This document shows, in pieces, positions 10,035 through 18,092 of a stretch of DNA of 64,000 nucleotides (its first letter is position 1; each line of letters opens with the position of its first letter). The notes beneath the pieces were generated by a model. The model was not told the DNA's origin and did no database searches. It saw only the letters and a list, made by a program, of their open reading frames with translations. The translations under genes were made by a program, and so were the position numbers. Source of the stretch: Maridesulfovibrio zosterae DSM 11974 (GTDB taxonomy: Bacteria; Desulfobacterota; Desulfovibrionia; Desulfovibrionales; Desulfovibrionaceae). The stretch lies in NCBI RefSeq assembly GCF_000425265.1, contig NZ_AUDC01000012.1:431080-495079 (forward strand), in the 5' to 3' direction.

Positions 10035-10691
10035 CTATTTCAAAGCTTCTAGAACAGCGTCTGCACCAAGTCGTCTGAGCATGCCGCTGGTGCGTTCACG
10101 TTTACGACCGTTTTCTTTATAAAACCTGAGAGCCTTACCGACCAGATCCAGAGCTTCTTCTTCGCTTACTTTAGTTCCGATCTGCACGCCAAGTCCGGCA
10201 TTTTTTGTTGCGGCACCGCCAAAATGAACATCCCAGCCTTTAGGCGTCCCAACAAGTCCGATATCACGAACAAAGCTAAGTCCACAGCTGATTTTACAAC
10301 CGGAAACACCACTCTTCACTTTAAAAGGATACGGCCCGTTCTGCTTTACCGCAGCAAGAACCTTATCCCCCATGGAGCGACTCTCTTGCACTCCGTACTT
10401 ACAAATCCCTGCCCCTGTACAGACAGAAACACCGGGAGGAGCCTTCTCAACAGCTGTTCCAATACTTTCAATTACTTCACCAAGCTTATCCTTGGGAATA
10501 CCCTCAAGATTCATACGCTGTCCTGTAGTGGCACGCAAAGAAGTTAAATTAAACTTAACCATTGTCTCCATAACAGTTTTCATCATTCCGGCAGTAAGCT
10601 GTCCCTGATTAAGGCACAGTCGCAAAGCGTAGGTACCGTCCTTGCGCTCTACAGGCATAACCATAATAGGTTCAGCAACAATATTATTCAT
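10035..10691 (-). CDS. Low-molecular-weight assimilatory-type sulfite reductase
   Basis: A 218-residue cytoplasmic protein that is one half of the usual siroheme sulfite/nitrite reductase architecture. It shows the ferredoxin-like segment (GTYALRLCLNQGQLT), the TTGQRMNLEGI region, and the siroheme-[4Fe-4S] signature C-X5-C and C-X3-C (C91, C97, C132, C136, in CTGAGIC and CKISC). Its length equals the monomeric assimilatory-type sulfite reductase described from Desulfovibrio vulgaris, which reduces sulfite to sulfide with a single siroheme and one cluster. GAAGGAG nine bases before the ATG supports the start. It is flanked by a terminator downstream and a long leader upstream, so it is likely monocistronic. 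Confidence 0.88.
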   Translation of the reverse strand: MNNIVAEPIMVMPVERKDGTYALRLCLNQGQLTAGMMKTVMETMVKFNLTSLRATTGQRMNLEGIPKDKLGEVIESIGTAVEKAPPGVSVCTGAGICKYGVQESRSMGDKVLAAVKQNGPYPFKVKSGVSGCKISCGLSFVRDIGLVGTPKGWDVHFGGAATKNAGLGVQIGTKVSEEEALDLVGKALRFYKENGRKRERTSGMLRRLGADAVLEALK

Positions 10692-11033
10692 AAATAACTC
10701 CTTCTTAGTTTAAGCAATAAAAAATCGAATACATGAGAGTGTAATGTTAAGCAATTATCAACATCCAAGACAGATTACCGTTCAGCCTTACACTTATAAC
10801 ACAACGAAACCACCGCAAACTCAAATTATAAACATTATACTTAGACATGAGATAAAAATTTGCAATAAATTTACTTTTACTGTTGCTCTTTGCGTAAATT
10901 TTGAGTTCACTTAGCAAAAGAAGAATTGATTACTATTTGTATATAATCTCTAAAAAATAAATATGAAAAAACAGTTCCCTATTATTTAAATATATCAGTA
11001 AATTAGTAAATATATTTATGGTGTTAAATAAAA
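10692..11033. other. Intergenic region between divergent genes
   Basis: About 340 bp between the sulfite reductase (minus) and the binding protein (plus). It becomes AT-rich toward the right. No RNA gene or strong dyad is seen; promoters for both genes should lie here but none matches the consensus well enough to call. Confidence 0.4.
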
Positions 11034-11798
11034 ATGACCTTACATAATAAACTAAAATTTATTCTACTCTTTTTTATACTAACAGTTTTTATAAGTTATA
11101 CAGCTTATGCCGAACAAATAATTGTTCCTGTAAATCATTTTCCACCATGGAAAATAATTGATACGAATAACAATATTTCTGGAATCAATATTGCCTTAAC
11201 AAAACGTTTGCTGGAAAAGGCAAGCGTGACACCTACTTTTGTATCTCGGCCATGGAAAAGATGCCAATTGATGATGGAAAAAGGAACAGCAGATATAATG
11301 AATGGCCTCTTGAAAAGTTCTGACCGTGAAAAATATATGATTTTTCTTGATCCACCATACAAAACAAACAGTACAAAAGCTTTCTATACACGCAAAGGAG
11401 AATCAACGAAAATACGAACTTACTATGACCTTGCTAACAAAACCATTGGAACTGTTCTTGGATCCAAATATTTTCCAAAATTTGATGCTGACAAGAACTT
11501 AAAAAAAGAGATCGTGACCAATACTCATACTAATATTAAGAAGCTCACATTCGGCCGCATTGACACCTTTATTGGAACAACAACAGTGACAGACTACCTT
11601 ATTGCCCACGACGGTTTGGAAGATAAAATCACGAAATCAGAATACATATACTCCGAGCCAATACCTGTATATTTCGCTGTATCCAAAAAATCTCCTCTGG
11701 CTAATCGTATACCGGAACTATCAGCTGCACTTAAAAAAATGGTAGAATCTGGTGAAGTAGATAGAATTATTAATGAATTCACCCACAAGACAAATTAG
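11034..11798 (+). CDS. Periplasmic solute-binding protein, family 3
   Basis: A 254-residue exported protein with a 26-residue signal peptide ending SYTAYA. The mature part has the amino-acid-binding (SBP_bac_3) layout: an opening strand with a Pro-Pro-Trp ligand-pocket segment (NHFPPWKI), GINIALTKRLL, ADIMNGLLKSSDREK in the first lobe, the hinge region KTIGTVLGSKYF, and a C-terminal LKKMVESGEVDRII helix. Such stand-alone members occur in sulfate reducers without an adjacent permease, and none is present here. The substrate is therefore unknown. The start has only a weak ribosome-binding site. No terminator is obvious in the 240 bp to the next gene. Confidence 0.8.
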   Translation: MTLHNKLKFILLFFILTVFISYTAYAEQIIVPVNHFPPWKIIDTNNNISGINIALTKRLLEKASVTPTFVSRPWKRCQLMMEKGTADIMNGLLKSSDREKYMIFLDPPYKTNSTKAFYTRKGESTKIRTYYDLANKTIGTVLGSKYFPKFDADKNLKKEIVTNTHTNIKKLTFGRIDTFIGTTTVTDYLIAHDGLEDKITKSEYIYSEPIPVYFAVSKKSPLANRIPELSAALKKMVESGEVDRIINEFTHKTN

Positions 11799-12040
11799 CT
11801 GCCCACGCTTGATTTTTCTTTCCACTTATCATTCTGTTTCAACAATAAGAATGCCACACCACTTTAGCAGATTAATTCTTCATGACTTCAGCCCCACTTT
11901 TTTTTACCGGAAACAATTTATTTATCATCAACTAGTTAATCTGACTGTATTTTGCGCGATAGACTGACTTTGATAGATTGCAAAAAGGTTGACTTATGCA
12001 AGCCACAGTGAAATTCATTTTTTAAGAGCAGGAGGAGATT

Positions 12041-12814
12041 ATGCGTGTATACTTAGGATTTGATGATACTGATGACAAAGATGCCCCTATCGGAACCGGA
12101 AGACTTGTACGGGAATTCGTATATGGCTTAGATAACGATTGCGAAATGATTGGTGTGTTACGCCACCAACTCCCGAAACTAACCACTATTCCTTTTACCT
12201 CCAATAACAGTTCGGCATGCGCTATAATAGAAATATCACAAGACACATCTCTCAAACACCTCAGAGATAAAGCTATTGAGCACCTTGCAAAATACAGTGC
12301 TCCAGGAAGTGACCCCGGATTATGTATAGCCAAAGAAGAAGATGTAAGCACTGAGATTATCGAATTTGCCAAGCTAGTTACGGGGAAGCAGGTTACCCAA
12401 AAATCAGCTATGCATGCAGCCAGATCAGTTGAGCTATTTGGACTTGGCGGCACAAATGATGGAATTATCGGCGCAACAGCAGCAATAGGTTTAACTAAAT
12501 TCGGCTGGTGCGGACGTTTTATTGAATATGGAAAACTCAGAAGTCTTCCCACTCCATTATATGTTCAAGATCTTAATAGTGCTGGAATTCAAGTTGTTTC
12601 TACTAACCGAGATCCCCTTGTTCCCCTTCCCGGTGATCTTGTTCAAAATGCAGTATGGATTCGGCCCTCTCTCTGGGCTGGAGGTCCTGTGCTACAAGTA
12701 AAACATATCAACCAGGGAATATGGGAACCGGCTCACGGTAAACGCAAAAAAGGACATAGTATTAATCAAGAACCATCAGTCCGGACTGCTACTGCTCCCT
12801 ATAACGCTGGATAA
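12041..12814 (+). CDS. TiaS-like (COG1571-type) kinase-core protein
   Basis: A 257-residue protein that begins with YLGFDDTDDKDAPIGTG, close to the nucleotide-binding ThrAsp-rich motif of archaeal TiaS, the tRNA(Ile2) 2-agmatinylcytidine synthetase. Residues 125-165 (VELFGLGGTNDGIIGATAAIG, then FIEYG) resemble the second, ferredoxin-like domain of TiaS (GNGRGxIGAxAAIG...AYR). The OB-fold and zinc ribbon that bind tRNA in the roughly 420-residue archaeal enzyme are absent. Bacteria use TilS lysidine for the same tRNA, so a different substrate is likely (inference). AGGAGGAG precedes the ATG. Its last 26 bp overlap the 3' end of the convergent PadR gene. The family link is moderate; the function is unknown. 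Confidence 0.6.
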   Translation: MRVYLGFDDTDDKDAPIGTGRLVREFVYGLDNDCEMIGVLRHQLPKLTTIPFTSNNSSACAIIEISQDTSLKHLRDKAIEHLAKYSAPGSDPGLCIAKEEDVSTEIIEFAKLVTGKQVTQKSAMHAARSVELFGLGGTNDGIIGATAAIGLTKFGWCGRFIEYGKLRSLPTPLYVQDLNSAGIQVVSTNRDPLVPLPGDLVQNAVWIRPSLWAGGPVLQVKHINQGIWEPAHGKRKKGHSINQEPSVRTATAPYNAG

Positions 12815-13133
12815 ACTTGTCCAGCGCATCACGCTGACCTTCCATATGTATGATCCAAGCTTCCAGAATCTCTCGACCTTCCGGGGTGATGGAATAGACT
12901 CTCTTAGCAGGACCATCCCCCTGAGCGTCCCACTTTGAATCAACCAAGCCTTCCTCATCCATCTGACGAAGGTGTCTATAGATCATTCCAGGCGGTACAT
13001 CGCCGCGCAAAAATCCATACTCACCAATAAGTTGAATCAACTGATATCCGTAAGAAGATCCATTCGTTAAGGCCATCAACAGTGATGGCTGCACGTATCT
13101 TTGTGGCTTAGCACCACCTATATTTTTAGACAT
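12789..13133 (-). CDS. PadR-family transcriptional regulator
   Basis: A 114-residue DNA-binding protein. The winged helix of the PadR family is readable: LLMALTNGSSYGYQLIQLI, a recognition region with PPGMIYRHLRQMDEEGLV, then a wing (AKRVYSITPEGREILEAW) and a C-terminal dimerisation helix. AAGGAGG lies about nine bases before the ATG. It is divergent from the 73-residue gene at 13230, and a TATAC-A-GTATA dyad lies between them, suggesting autoregulation and control of that neighbour. Its 3' end overlaps that of the TiaS-like gene on the other strand. The ligand is unknown. Confidence 0.85.
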   Translation of the reverse strand: MSKNIGGAKPQRYVQPSLLMALTNGSSYGYQLIQLIGEYGFLRGDVPPGMIYRHLRQMDEEGLVDSKWDAQGDGPAKRVYSITPEGREILEAWIIHMEGQRDALDKFIQRYREQ

Positions 13134-13174
13134 TTCTCAAAGTCCTCCTTGACTATATGTTCTTAAAGGATATA

Positions 13175-13185
13175 TATACAGTATA
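13175..13185. promoter_or_regulatory. Candidate PadR operator
   Basis: The inverted repeat TATAC-A-GTATA sits inside a longer ATATATACAGTATAG stretch between the divergent PadR gene and the 73-residue gene. It is 42 bp from the PadR start and 45 bp from the other start. PadR regulators often bind AT-rich palindromes in their own promoter, so this is the natural candidate, but short AT-rich dyads also arise by chance. Confidence 0.45.
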
Positions 13186-13229
13186 GACCAATGTCCATAA
13201 AGACACAACAAAATCCAAAGGAGGTCATT

Positions 13230-13451
13230 ATGAAAGTTTTTGTAAGAGAACGCGTCAAGGCTGCTGAAGGAGATAAGAAGCCAAGATTTCGCATTGTGGC
13301 AATTGATGGAGGAGCACTTACTATTAAAGTAAAAAGAATCCGTAAGTGTGAGCTTGACCAAATTGCAGAGCATACTGGGGCAGAAATCGTATACCTCCCC
13401 CGCGACGGACGTGGTAAAGAAGGTAAGCGTGACGAATCCGTCGAAGCGTAA
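13230..13451 (+). CDS. Conserved-looking 73-residue protein divergent from PadR
   Basis: A 73-residue basic, cytoplasmic protein: an N-terminal VFVRERVK strand, a KPRFRIVAIDGGALTIKVKRIRKCELDQIAEHTGAEIVYLP core, and a charged glycine-rich tail. No known domain is recognised. The start at 13230 is chosen because AAAGGAGG lies six bases upstream; a longer in-frame start at 13191 would bury that site. Divergence from a PadR gene suggests it is the regulated target. It ends before a strong bidirectional terminator, so it is a single-gene unit. Confidence 0.7.
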   Translation: MKVFVRERVKAAEGDKKPRFRIVAIDGGALTIKVKRIRKCELDQIAEHTGAEIVYLPRDGRGKEGKRDESVEA

Positions 13452-13480
13452 AAGACTATACCCCATTCAAAGCACGTAAA

Positions 13481-13510
13481 ACGGGCTGTGAGGTAAACCT
13501 CACAGCCCGT
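13481..13510. terminator. Strong bidirectional terminator
   Basis: The near-perfect palindrome ACGGGCTGTGAGGT-AA-ACCTCACAGCCCGT lies between the convergent 73-residue gene (plus) and the molybdenum storage gene (minus). A and T runs flank it only weakly. Confidence 0.75.
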
Positions 13511-13533
13511 TAACAATATTCTTGAATAATCAA

Positions 13534-14382
13534 CTATTTATATACAATTGTCCCCACATGCTCACCACGTAATGCAGCATGTACTTCTTCAGGATGACGC
13601 AGAACATCAATAATTTGAAACTGCTTGAGTGTCTTGGCATTCTTAAGAAATTTTAGAACAGCACGTTCGACAATCAAATCATCGAGATCCATTTCAATTA
13701 ATTCGTCGACATGAATTTTATCATAAAATTTTAGAGTTTCACGATCTTTAGCCTTCTTAGGATCATCTTCATATAAGCCTTTTTCATCCTTAAGATATAG
13801 AACAGACTTTGCACCAATATTTTCCGCCAGCAGAAATGCTCCTGAATCTGTACGGTGCGGAGGTATTGAACCGACTTCTGCCGGATGTTCAAAAAAACCA
13901 TATGGAGGGATGCCTGTAGTAATCGGAAGATATCCAAGCTGGCAATACATGTTTAGCTGCTCAAGATGATCACCATGACCGATCTTTACTCCACCATGCT
14001 TGGCAAGCAGAACAGAAAGCATTTCTGCATTCTGCCATGACACTTTATCACCCAGTTTTGAAAGAACTCCTGTAGGCATACCTAGATCAACACCGATATT
14101 ATAGACATGACGAGCACGAGTACCACCACCGGTCATAAGCAGGATTTTATGCTCTTCCTTGGCTTTAACAAGCTCATCAAGAATTGGCAGAAGAGCTTTG
14201 GCTCCCCTGTCCATGATAGATTGACCACCTATTTTTAAAACATTAACATCCGGCTGCATATGGAAATATTCTTTAGCTTCTGTTGCAAGCAAACAATCTT
14301 TGCCAACCAGAGATTCACCCAACAATCTGGTTTCTATGTGTAAACGACCTTTTTCTCCATCTTCTTTAATCAACTTACCCAT
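13534..14382 (-). CDS. Molybdenum storage protein-like / amino-acid-kinase fold protein
   Basis: A 282-residue cytoplasmic protein of the amino acid kinase (UMP kinase-like) fold. Its N-terminal extension, VLKIGGQSIMDRG, LLMTGGGTRARH, LGMPTGVLSKLG, and IPPYGFFEHPAEVGSIPPHRTDSGAFLLAE segments match the molybdenum storage protein subunits MosA/MosB of Azotobacter (about 270 residues). Those use ATP to deposit polyoxomolybdate or tungstate clusters inside a hexamer. Only one subunit gene is present, so a homohexamer would be expected. The neighbouring MOT1-type molybdate transporter, same strand and 144 bp upstream, strongly supports a molybdate/tungstate role. A nearby molybdopterin enzyme (32147-34153) is one possible consumer. 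No symbol is given because MosA and MosB cannot be told apart. Confidence 0.8.
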   Translation of the reverse strand: MGKLIKEDGEKGRLHIETRLLGESLVGKDCLLATEAKEYFHMQPDVNVLKIGGQSIMDRGAKALLPILDELVKAKEEHKILLMTGGGTRARHVYNIGVDLGMPTGVLSKLGDKVSWQNAEMLSVLLAKHGGVKIGHGDHLEQLNMYCQLGYLPITTGIPPYGFFEHPAEVGSIPPHRTDSGAFLLAENIGAKSVLYLKDEKGLYEDDPKKAKDRETLKFYDKIHVDELIEMDLDDLIVERAVLKFLKNAKTLKQFQIIDVLRHPEEVHAALRGEHVGTIVYK

Positions 14383-14526
14383 AATCGTCCCTCCAGGTTA
14401 TCCGTCTTTTTAAGAAACACCAGCATAATACTAATAGTTTAGTAGTAATTTAAATTTATACTTATTACAAATAACAGAACACAACTATTAATAAAACACA
14501 TTAATAATACCTTGCTGAATGGAATC

Positions 14527-15723
14527 TTAACTTTCTAGTAAATTAAATCTGCGCAAAAGGTAACTAAGAACTATTCCTGCACCAAACGCCCATGCCAGAT
14601 TTGTAAGTAGAGTGATACCAATCATGACTATCATAATAGAGATCTTAGGCAGGCCTAACATGTCACGATAAGTTAAAATCAGTTGCGCACCTGAAAAAAT
14701 CAGTAAAACACCTAGCACCCCCATGGGAATTAGCTGCAAAATTTTAATAGAATCAGCGCCCAGACCGACTGCAAGCAGCACAAACATACCGCCGATAATC
14801 AAGTTGGCTCCATTTGTGCGGGCCCCAAAACGATAATGGGCCGCTAGTCCACCAGCACCATGGCAAACAGGCATACCACCCACTAAAGAAGCAAAAGCAT
14901 TTGCCATCCCCATACTTATACACAGAGCCCGGTCTGTTACACGGCGCCCTTCATTGCCAAAATACTCAAAACTTAAATTTCTATTGGCAATAACAGCATT
15001 CCCGATAGTCATCGGAACCTGCGGCAAAACAAGGGCAAGCAAAGCAAAGGAAAAATCTGTGCCTGTTGGAAAACCGAAAGGAAATATTTGAGGAAAATGC
15101 AAACCTAAATCAAGTTCTAAAAGCCCCTGCCACCCACCTAGAAAAAAGCCCAGAACAGCCCCGCTACACACAACAATAAGCCCTGCCGGGAAACGTTTGC
15201 TGTTTATTAAAGACAACGTTACTCCGCCAAAAAGCACACCTAACAAAAGACTTAATGGAATTGGTCCTATACTCTGTATAAACAAAAAAGGCTCAACACT
15301 TTTTCTGAGAACCTGAAAACTACTGTTACCAAGCACCAGCGAAACACCTTTGAGTACCAGCAATATACCGGTAGAAACCTGAACCCCTCGAATCACAGGC
15401 AATGGAATTACTGCAGCGGCCCTGTTTACAACCCCGCTAAGACCTAAAAATAAAAGTACAACCGAAATAATCATGCCGGAAGCAGTAATTATAGCAGGCC
15501 CTAGTGCCTGAGCAATGGCATAAGCTGAGATGACTTTCATAGGTTGTACGGCAATAGGAACTCTATAATACATACCACCTAGTAAATAAAAGAGCCCGAC
15601 GGTTAAGAAAACTCCAGTGGCAGACAAACCGTTTATCATAATCAAAGCAAAAGCCAGAGGCAGCAGTGCCCCTAAATCTCCTACCGATCCTGCCCATTCC
15701 ATTCTGTTAAAGCTTATACGCAC
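14527..15723 (-). CDS. MOT1-family molybdate/sulfate transporter
   Basis: A 398-residue membrane protein with about ten hydrophobic segments. It contains the MOT1 signatures near the N-terminus (WAGSVGDLGALLPLAFAL, GLFYLLGGMYYRVPIAVQP, MKVISAYAIAQ) and in the second half (GNAVIANRNLSFEYFG, GGMPVCHGAGGLAAHYRFGAR). MOT1 proteins are SulP-related molybdate importers of plants and many bacteria, lacking the STAS domain, as here. The gene lies upstream of and parallel to the molybdenum storage gene, giving an uptake-and-storage pair. A dyad with TGATACA arms at 15807-15828 lies 84 bp before the start. Sulfate cannot be excluded as substrate. Confidence 0.88.
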   Translation of the reverse strand: MRISFNRMEWAGSVGDLGALLPLAFALIMINGLSATGVFLTVGLFYLLGGMYYRVPIAVQPMKVISAYAIAQALGPAIITASGMIISVVLLFLGLSGVVNRAAAVIPLPVIRGVQVSTGILLVLKGVSLVLGNSSFQVLRKSVEPFLFIQSIGPIPLSLLLGVLFGGVTLSLINSKRFPAGLIVVCSGAVLGFFLGGWQGLLELDLGLHFPQIFPFGFPTGTDFSFALLALVLPQVPMTIGNAVIANRNLSFEYFGNEGRRVTDRALCISMGMANAFASLVGGMPVCHGAGGLAAHYRFGARTNGANLIIGGMFVLLAVGLGADSIKILQLIPMGVLGVLLIFSGAQLILTYRDMLGLPKISIMIVMIGITLLTNLAWAFGAGIVLSYLLRRFNLLES

Positions 15724-15806
15724 TTGAAAGCTCCCAAAAGTAATCTATTTGACTGCAGAAACAATATTCATAACACCGTACATATTTGAATGTTATGTAG
15801 AGCAGT

Positions 15807-15828
15807 TGATACATAATTATGTGTATCA
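15807..15828. promoter_or_regulatory. Inverted repeat upstream of MOT1 transporter
   Basis: TGATACA-(8 bp)-TGTATCA, with CATAATTATG as an inner palindrome, lies 84-105 bp upstream of the transporter start. It has the size of a dimeric repressor site but does not resemble the ModE consensus. The regulator is unknown. Confidence 0.35.
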
Positions 15829-16046
15829 CCAGTAAGTACTCATGATACAAAAAGTTACAATAAAAGCATATTAAAAGATCTATAAAATAGCATACTAATA
15901 TTAATAGATTTCTCAACACTAAAAAGATATTTATACTGAAAACATTGTGAAATAGTCTTAGAAACAAAAAGATTTCTAATCAATTGCATCTTTAGCTTAT
16001 TGTCTAGATAATTTACATGGACAAGAACTGCGCATGGAGCCCAGAT

Positions 16047-17468
16047 ATGAAAAGAATCAACCGACTAATAAATCACATCATTTCACGCATTAACGTCAAC
16101 TTAAAACCTATGGGACTTGATATAGAGCAAGTGCTTAAAAGTACTATCAAACCTGATCAGCTGACAAAATATTATGCTTATTATGCCCTATCAATAGATC
16201 ATCCCCTATATTTCAAATTTCAGGAAAGCAACCTTGGTGGATCGTATTTTCTGGGTAAATGTGATGTAGACCGTTCAATTATCTATTTAAGTGATATCCG
16301 TGGTGATGAGCTGAAAACTGAAGGAACTATCGCTAGATATGGCGATGTAGGGACCGAATTATACCAAGATGAAATAATCCAGATAATCAACAGTTTCCTC
16401 ATTAAGACTCTAGTCCACAACTATTCTCGGAATCCTGAAATTCCAGAATACTTTCGTATTCTGAATACCGTTGCCATGTATTATGCCAATATACACGGTA
16501 CAACCACTGAAGGAGTTTATCTGGGAGCATTTTCTACAGTAGATTTATCTGTTATGCATAATTGCATTGTCGGTAACTACTCTTATGTCCAGGCAGGAGA
16601 CCTTTCTACAGTATGTATTGATCCTGGGAGAGTCTGGATTAAAGCAGACTGGAAATACGAATTCAACTACAGATACCCTACTGCAACACTGGAAGAATAT
16701 GTTTCTTGGGATGAGGAAGGTGAGCTTACCGGACTTTTTGCTGATTTCGTTGGAGAGCGCAGAAGTGATTTTCTCCCAATGTATGACTCACTTGCCTTTG
16801 AAAGCCCTGTACCAGTTCCTGAAACTGCTTTTTTAAGCCGATACGCTGTAGTAAAAGGGGATTGCGTAATCAATGATAACTGCCTTGTGGCTCAACGGGC
16901 TTATATAGAAGAATCATTTCTTGGGTCCGGTTCAAACGCGCAGGAAAACAGCTTCATAGTTAATTCTGAATGTTCCGCTCTAGTTGTTGTTGCCCATGGA
17001 GGGAAAATGGTTCACTCCATAATCGGAGAAAAAGTTTTCATCGGGTTCAACTCCTTCTTGTATGGTACCGCAGATAAAAAAGTCTCAGTAGGTTCAGGGT
17101 CTATAATAATGCCGCATACTATAATTCACGCAGATGAACCTATAACTATTCCAGATGATACATTGGTGTGGGGCCACGTTAGAACTCAAAAAGACCTTAA
17201 GATCCAGTCTATGAGCTTTAATGATTTTTCTAAAGAAGAGGCAATCAGCCTAGGCAACATGACCTTCAAAGGAAATGGAAAAACATTCATCCATGATTTT
17301 CAAAACCGCATTGAACATATTTTAGTAGACAATGGAGCACGCTATGACGGACAGAAGTCAAGCCGTGGGCATGCTCAAAGAACAAAGAGTGTCTCATATA
17401 ACTTGTTCAGACCATATCTAGCTGGTGAGAAGGAAGGTCTGTTTCCGACAATTATTGTTGAGGACTAA
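16047..17468 (+). CDS. Left-handed beta-helix (hexapeptide-repeat type) protein
   Basis: A 473-residue soluble protein of unknown function. From about residue 165 to 380 it has imperfect hexapeptide-like turns (GVYLGAFSTVDLSV, CIVGNYSYVQAGD, AVVKGDCVINDNCLVAQRAYIEESFLG, EKVFIGFNSFLYG, VSVGSGSIIMPHTIIHAD), as in left-handed beta-helix acyltransferases and sugar-nucleotide enzymes. The first 160 residues are helical and match no family I know. The C-terminal 90 residues are basic and helical. The ATG at 16047 follows GGAG by seven bases, while the ATG at 16017 lacks such a site, so the shorter form is preferred. It is a single-gene unit with a very long terminator hairpin. An acyl- or nucleotidyl-transferase role is only a guess. 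Confidence 0.7.
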   Translation: MKRINRLINHIISRINVNLKPMGLDIEQVLKSTIKPDQLTKYYAYYALSIDHPLYFKFQESNLGGSYFLGKCDVDRSIIYLSDIRGDELKTEGTIARYGDVGTELYQDEIIQIINSFLIKTLVHNYSRNPEIPEYFRILNTVAMYYANIHGTTTEGVYLGAFSTVDLSVMHNCIVGNYSYVQAGDLSTVCIDPGRVWIKADWKYEFNYRYPTATLEEYVSWDEEGELTGLFADFVGERRSDFLPMYDSLAFESPVPVPETAFLSRYAVVKGDCVINDNCLVAQRAYIEESFLGSGSNAQENSFIVNSECSALVVVAHGGKMVHSIIGEKVFIGFNSFLYGTADKKVSVGSGSIIMPHTIIHADEPITIPDDTLVWGHVRTQKDLKIQSMSFNDFSKEEAISLGNMTFKGNGKTFIHDFQNRIEHILVDNGARYDGQKSSRGHAQRTKSVSYNLFRPYLAGEKEGLFPTIIVED

Positions 17469-17495
17469 TAGATAAAGAATCTCAAACGCAAATCA

Positions 17496-17553
17496 AGCGT
17501 AAATTATAACCCCCGGTAAGCAGAGATGTTTACCGGGGGTTATAATTTACGCT
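17496..17553. terminator. Very long perfect terminator hairpin
   Basis: Two perfectly complementary 24-base arms (17496-17519 and 17530-17553) with a ten-base loop, starting 28 bp after the beta-helix gene. The GC core CCCCCGG is flanked by AT-rich arms, so the transcript ends in a U-rich segment. It can serve both strands. Confidence 0.85.
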
Positions 17554-17636
17554 AACAGATTTAACTCATCAGGATAAGCTAATGTTGATAATTACGACTT
17601 AAAACTTGAAATAAAATACTTTAAACTTAACACAAA

Positions 17637-17912
17637 CTACCATGGAAGAGGGTCAAGAAGGATAACATCGTCAGCATAATCAAATGCATCAAACTGGTCT
17701 GAAAACCACTCAAAAAAATCAAAAAAAGAAAAAATCCTGCGCCCTGCATCGACTTTATCCCAGGCCTTATCCTCACCAATGTCAATATCCTTAGAGACAC
17801 TCAACATCACATTACGTAAATCTTCAGGGCAGATATAAGCAACTTTCCCAACAACATAGAATCTGATGTTAAAACTATTATACGTAACAATCCTTAAAGA
17901 CTCGGCACTCAT
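17637..17912 (-). CDS. Small protein of unknown function (BRO-N-like opening)
   Basis: A 91-residue acidic protein. The first half (LRIVTYNSFNIRFYVVGKVAYICPEDLRNVM) faintly resembles the start of BRO-N/antirepressor domains, in which a short beta-sheet precedes an ED/L-rich helix. The second half is rich in Phe and Asp (FFDFFEWFSDQFDAFDYADD). The ATG at 17912 is preferred because GAGG lies five bases upstream; an in-frame ATG 27 bp earlier has no such site. No neighbour shares its operon. The function is unknown and the BRO-N resemblance may be chance. Confidence 0.55.
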   Translation of the reverse strand: MSAESLRIVTYNSFNIRFYVVGKVAYICPEDLRNVMLSVSKDIDIGEDKAWDKVDAGRRIFSFFDFFEWFSDQFDAFDYADDVILLDPLPW

Positions 17913-18008
17913 ACCAACCTCATTTACAGAGCAAAACATTCAACAAACATATTATAAATATACAACCGATTACATACATCAGAAACAACATACAATACAC
18001 CCAAAAAA

Positions 18009-18038
18009 AGAGCACGCTTCAGTTTCGAAGAATGCTCT
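18009..18038 (-). terminator. Terminator of methylglyoxal synthase gene
   Basis: On the minus strand, AGAGCATTCTTCG and TGAAGCGTGCTCT pair around AAAC and are followed by seven T, 55 bp after the mgsA stop. Confidence 0.8.
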
Positions 18039-18092
18039 GAAAAACAAACATATATATCCAATTACTTATAATAATTAATTGATTAAAAATAA

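Noticed and set aside
17866..18078. 70-codon plus-strand open frame
   Set aside because: It crosses the antisense of a better-supported small gene and the mgsA terminator; no ribosome-binding site.
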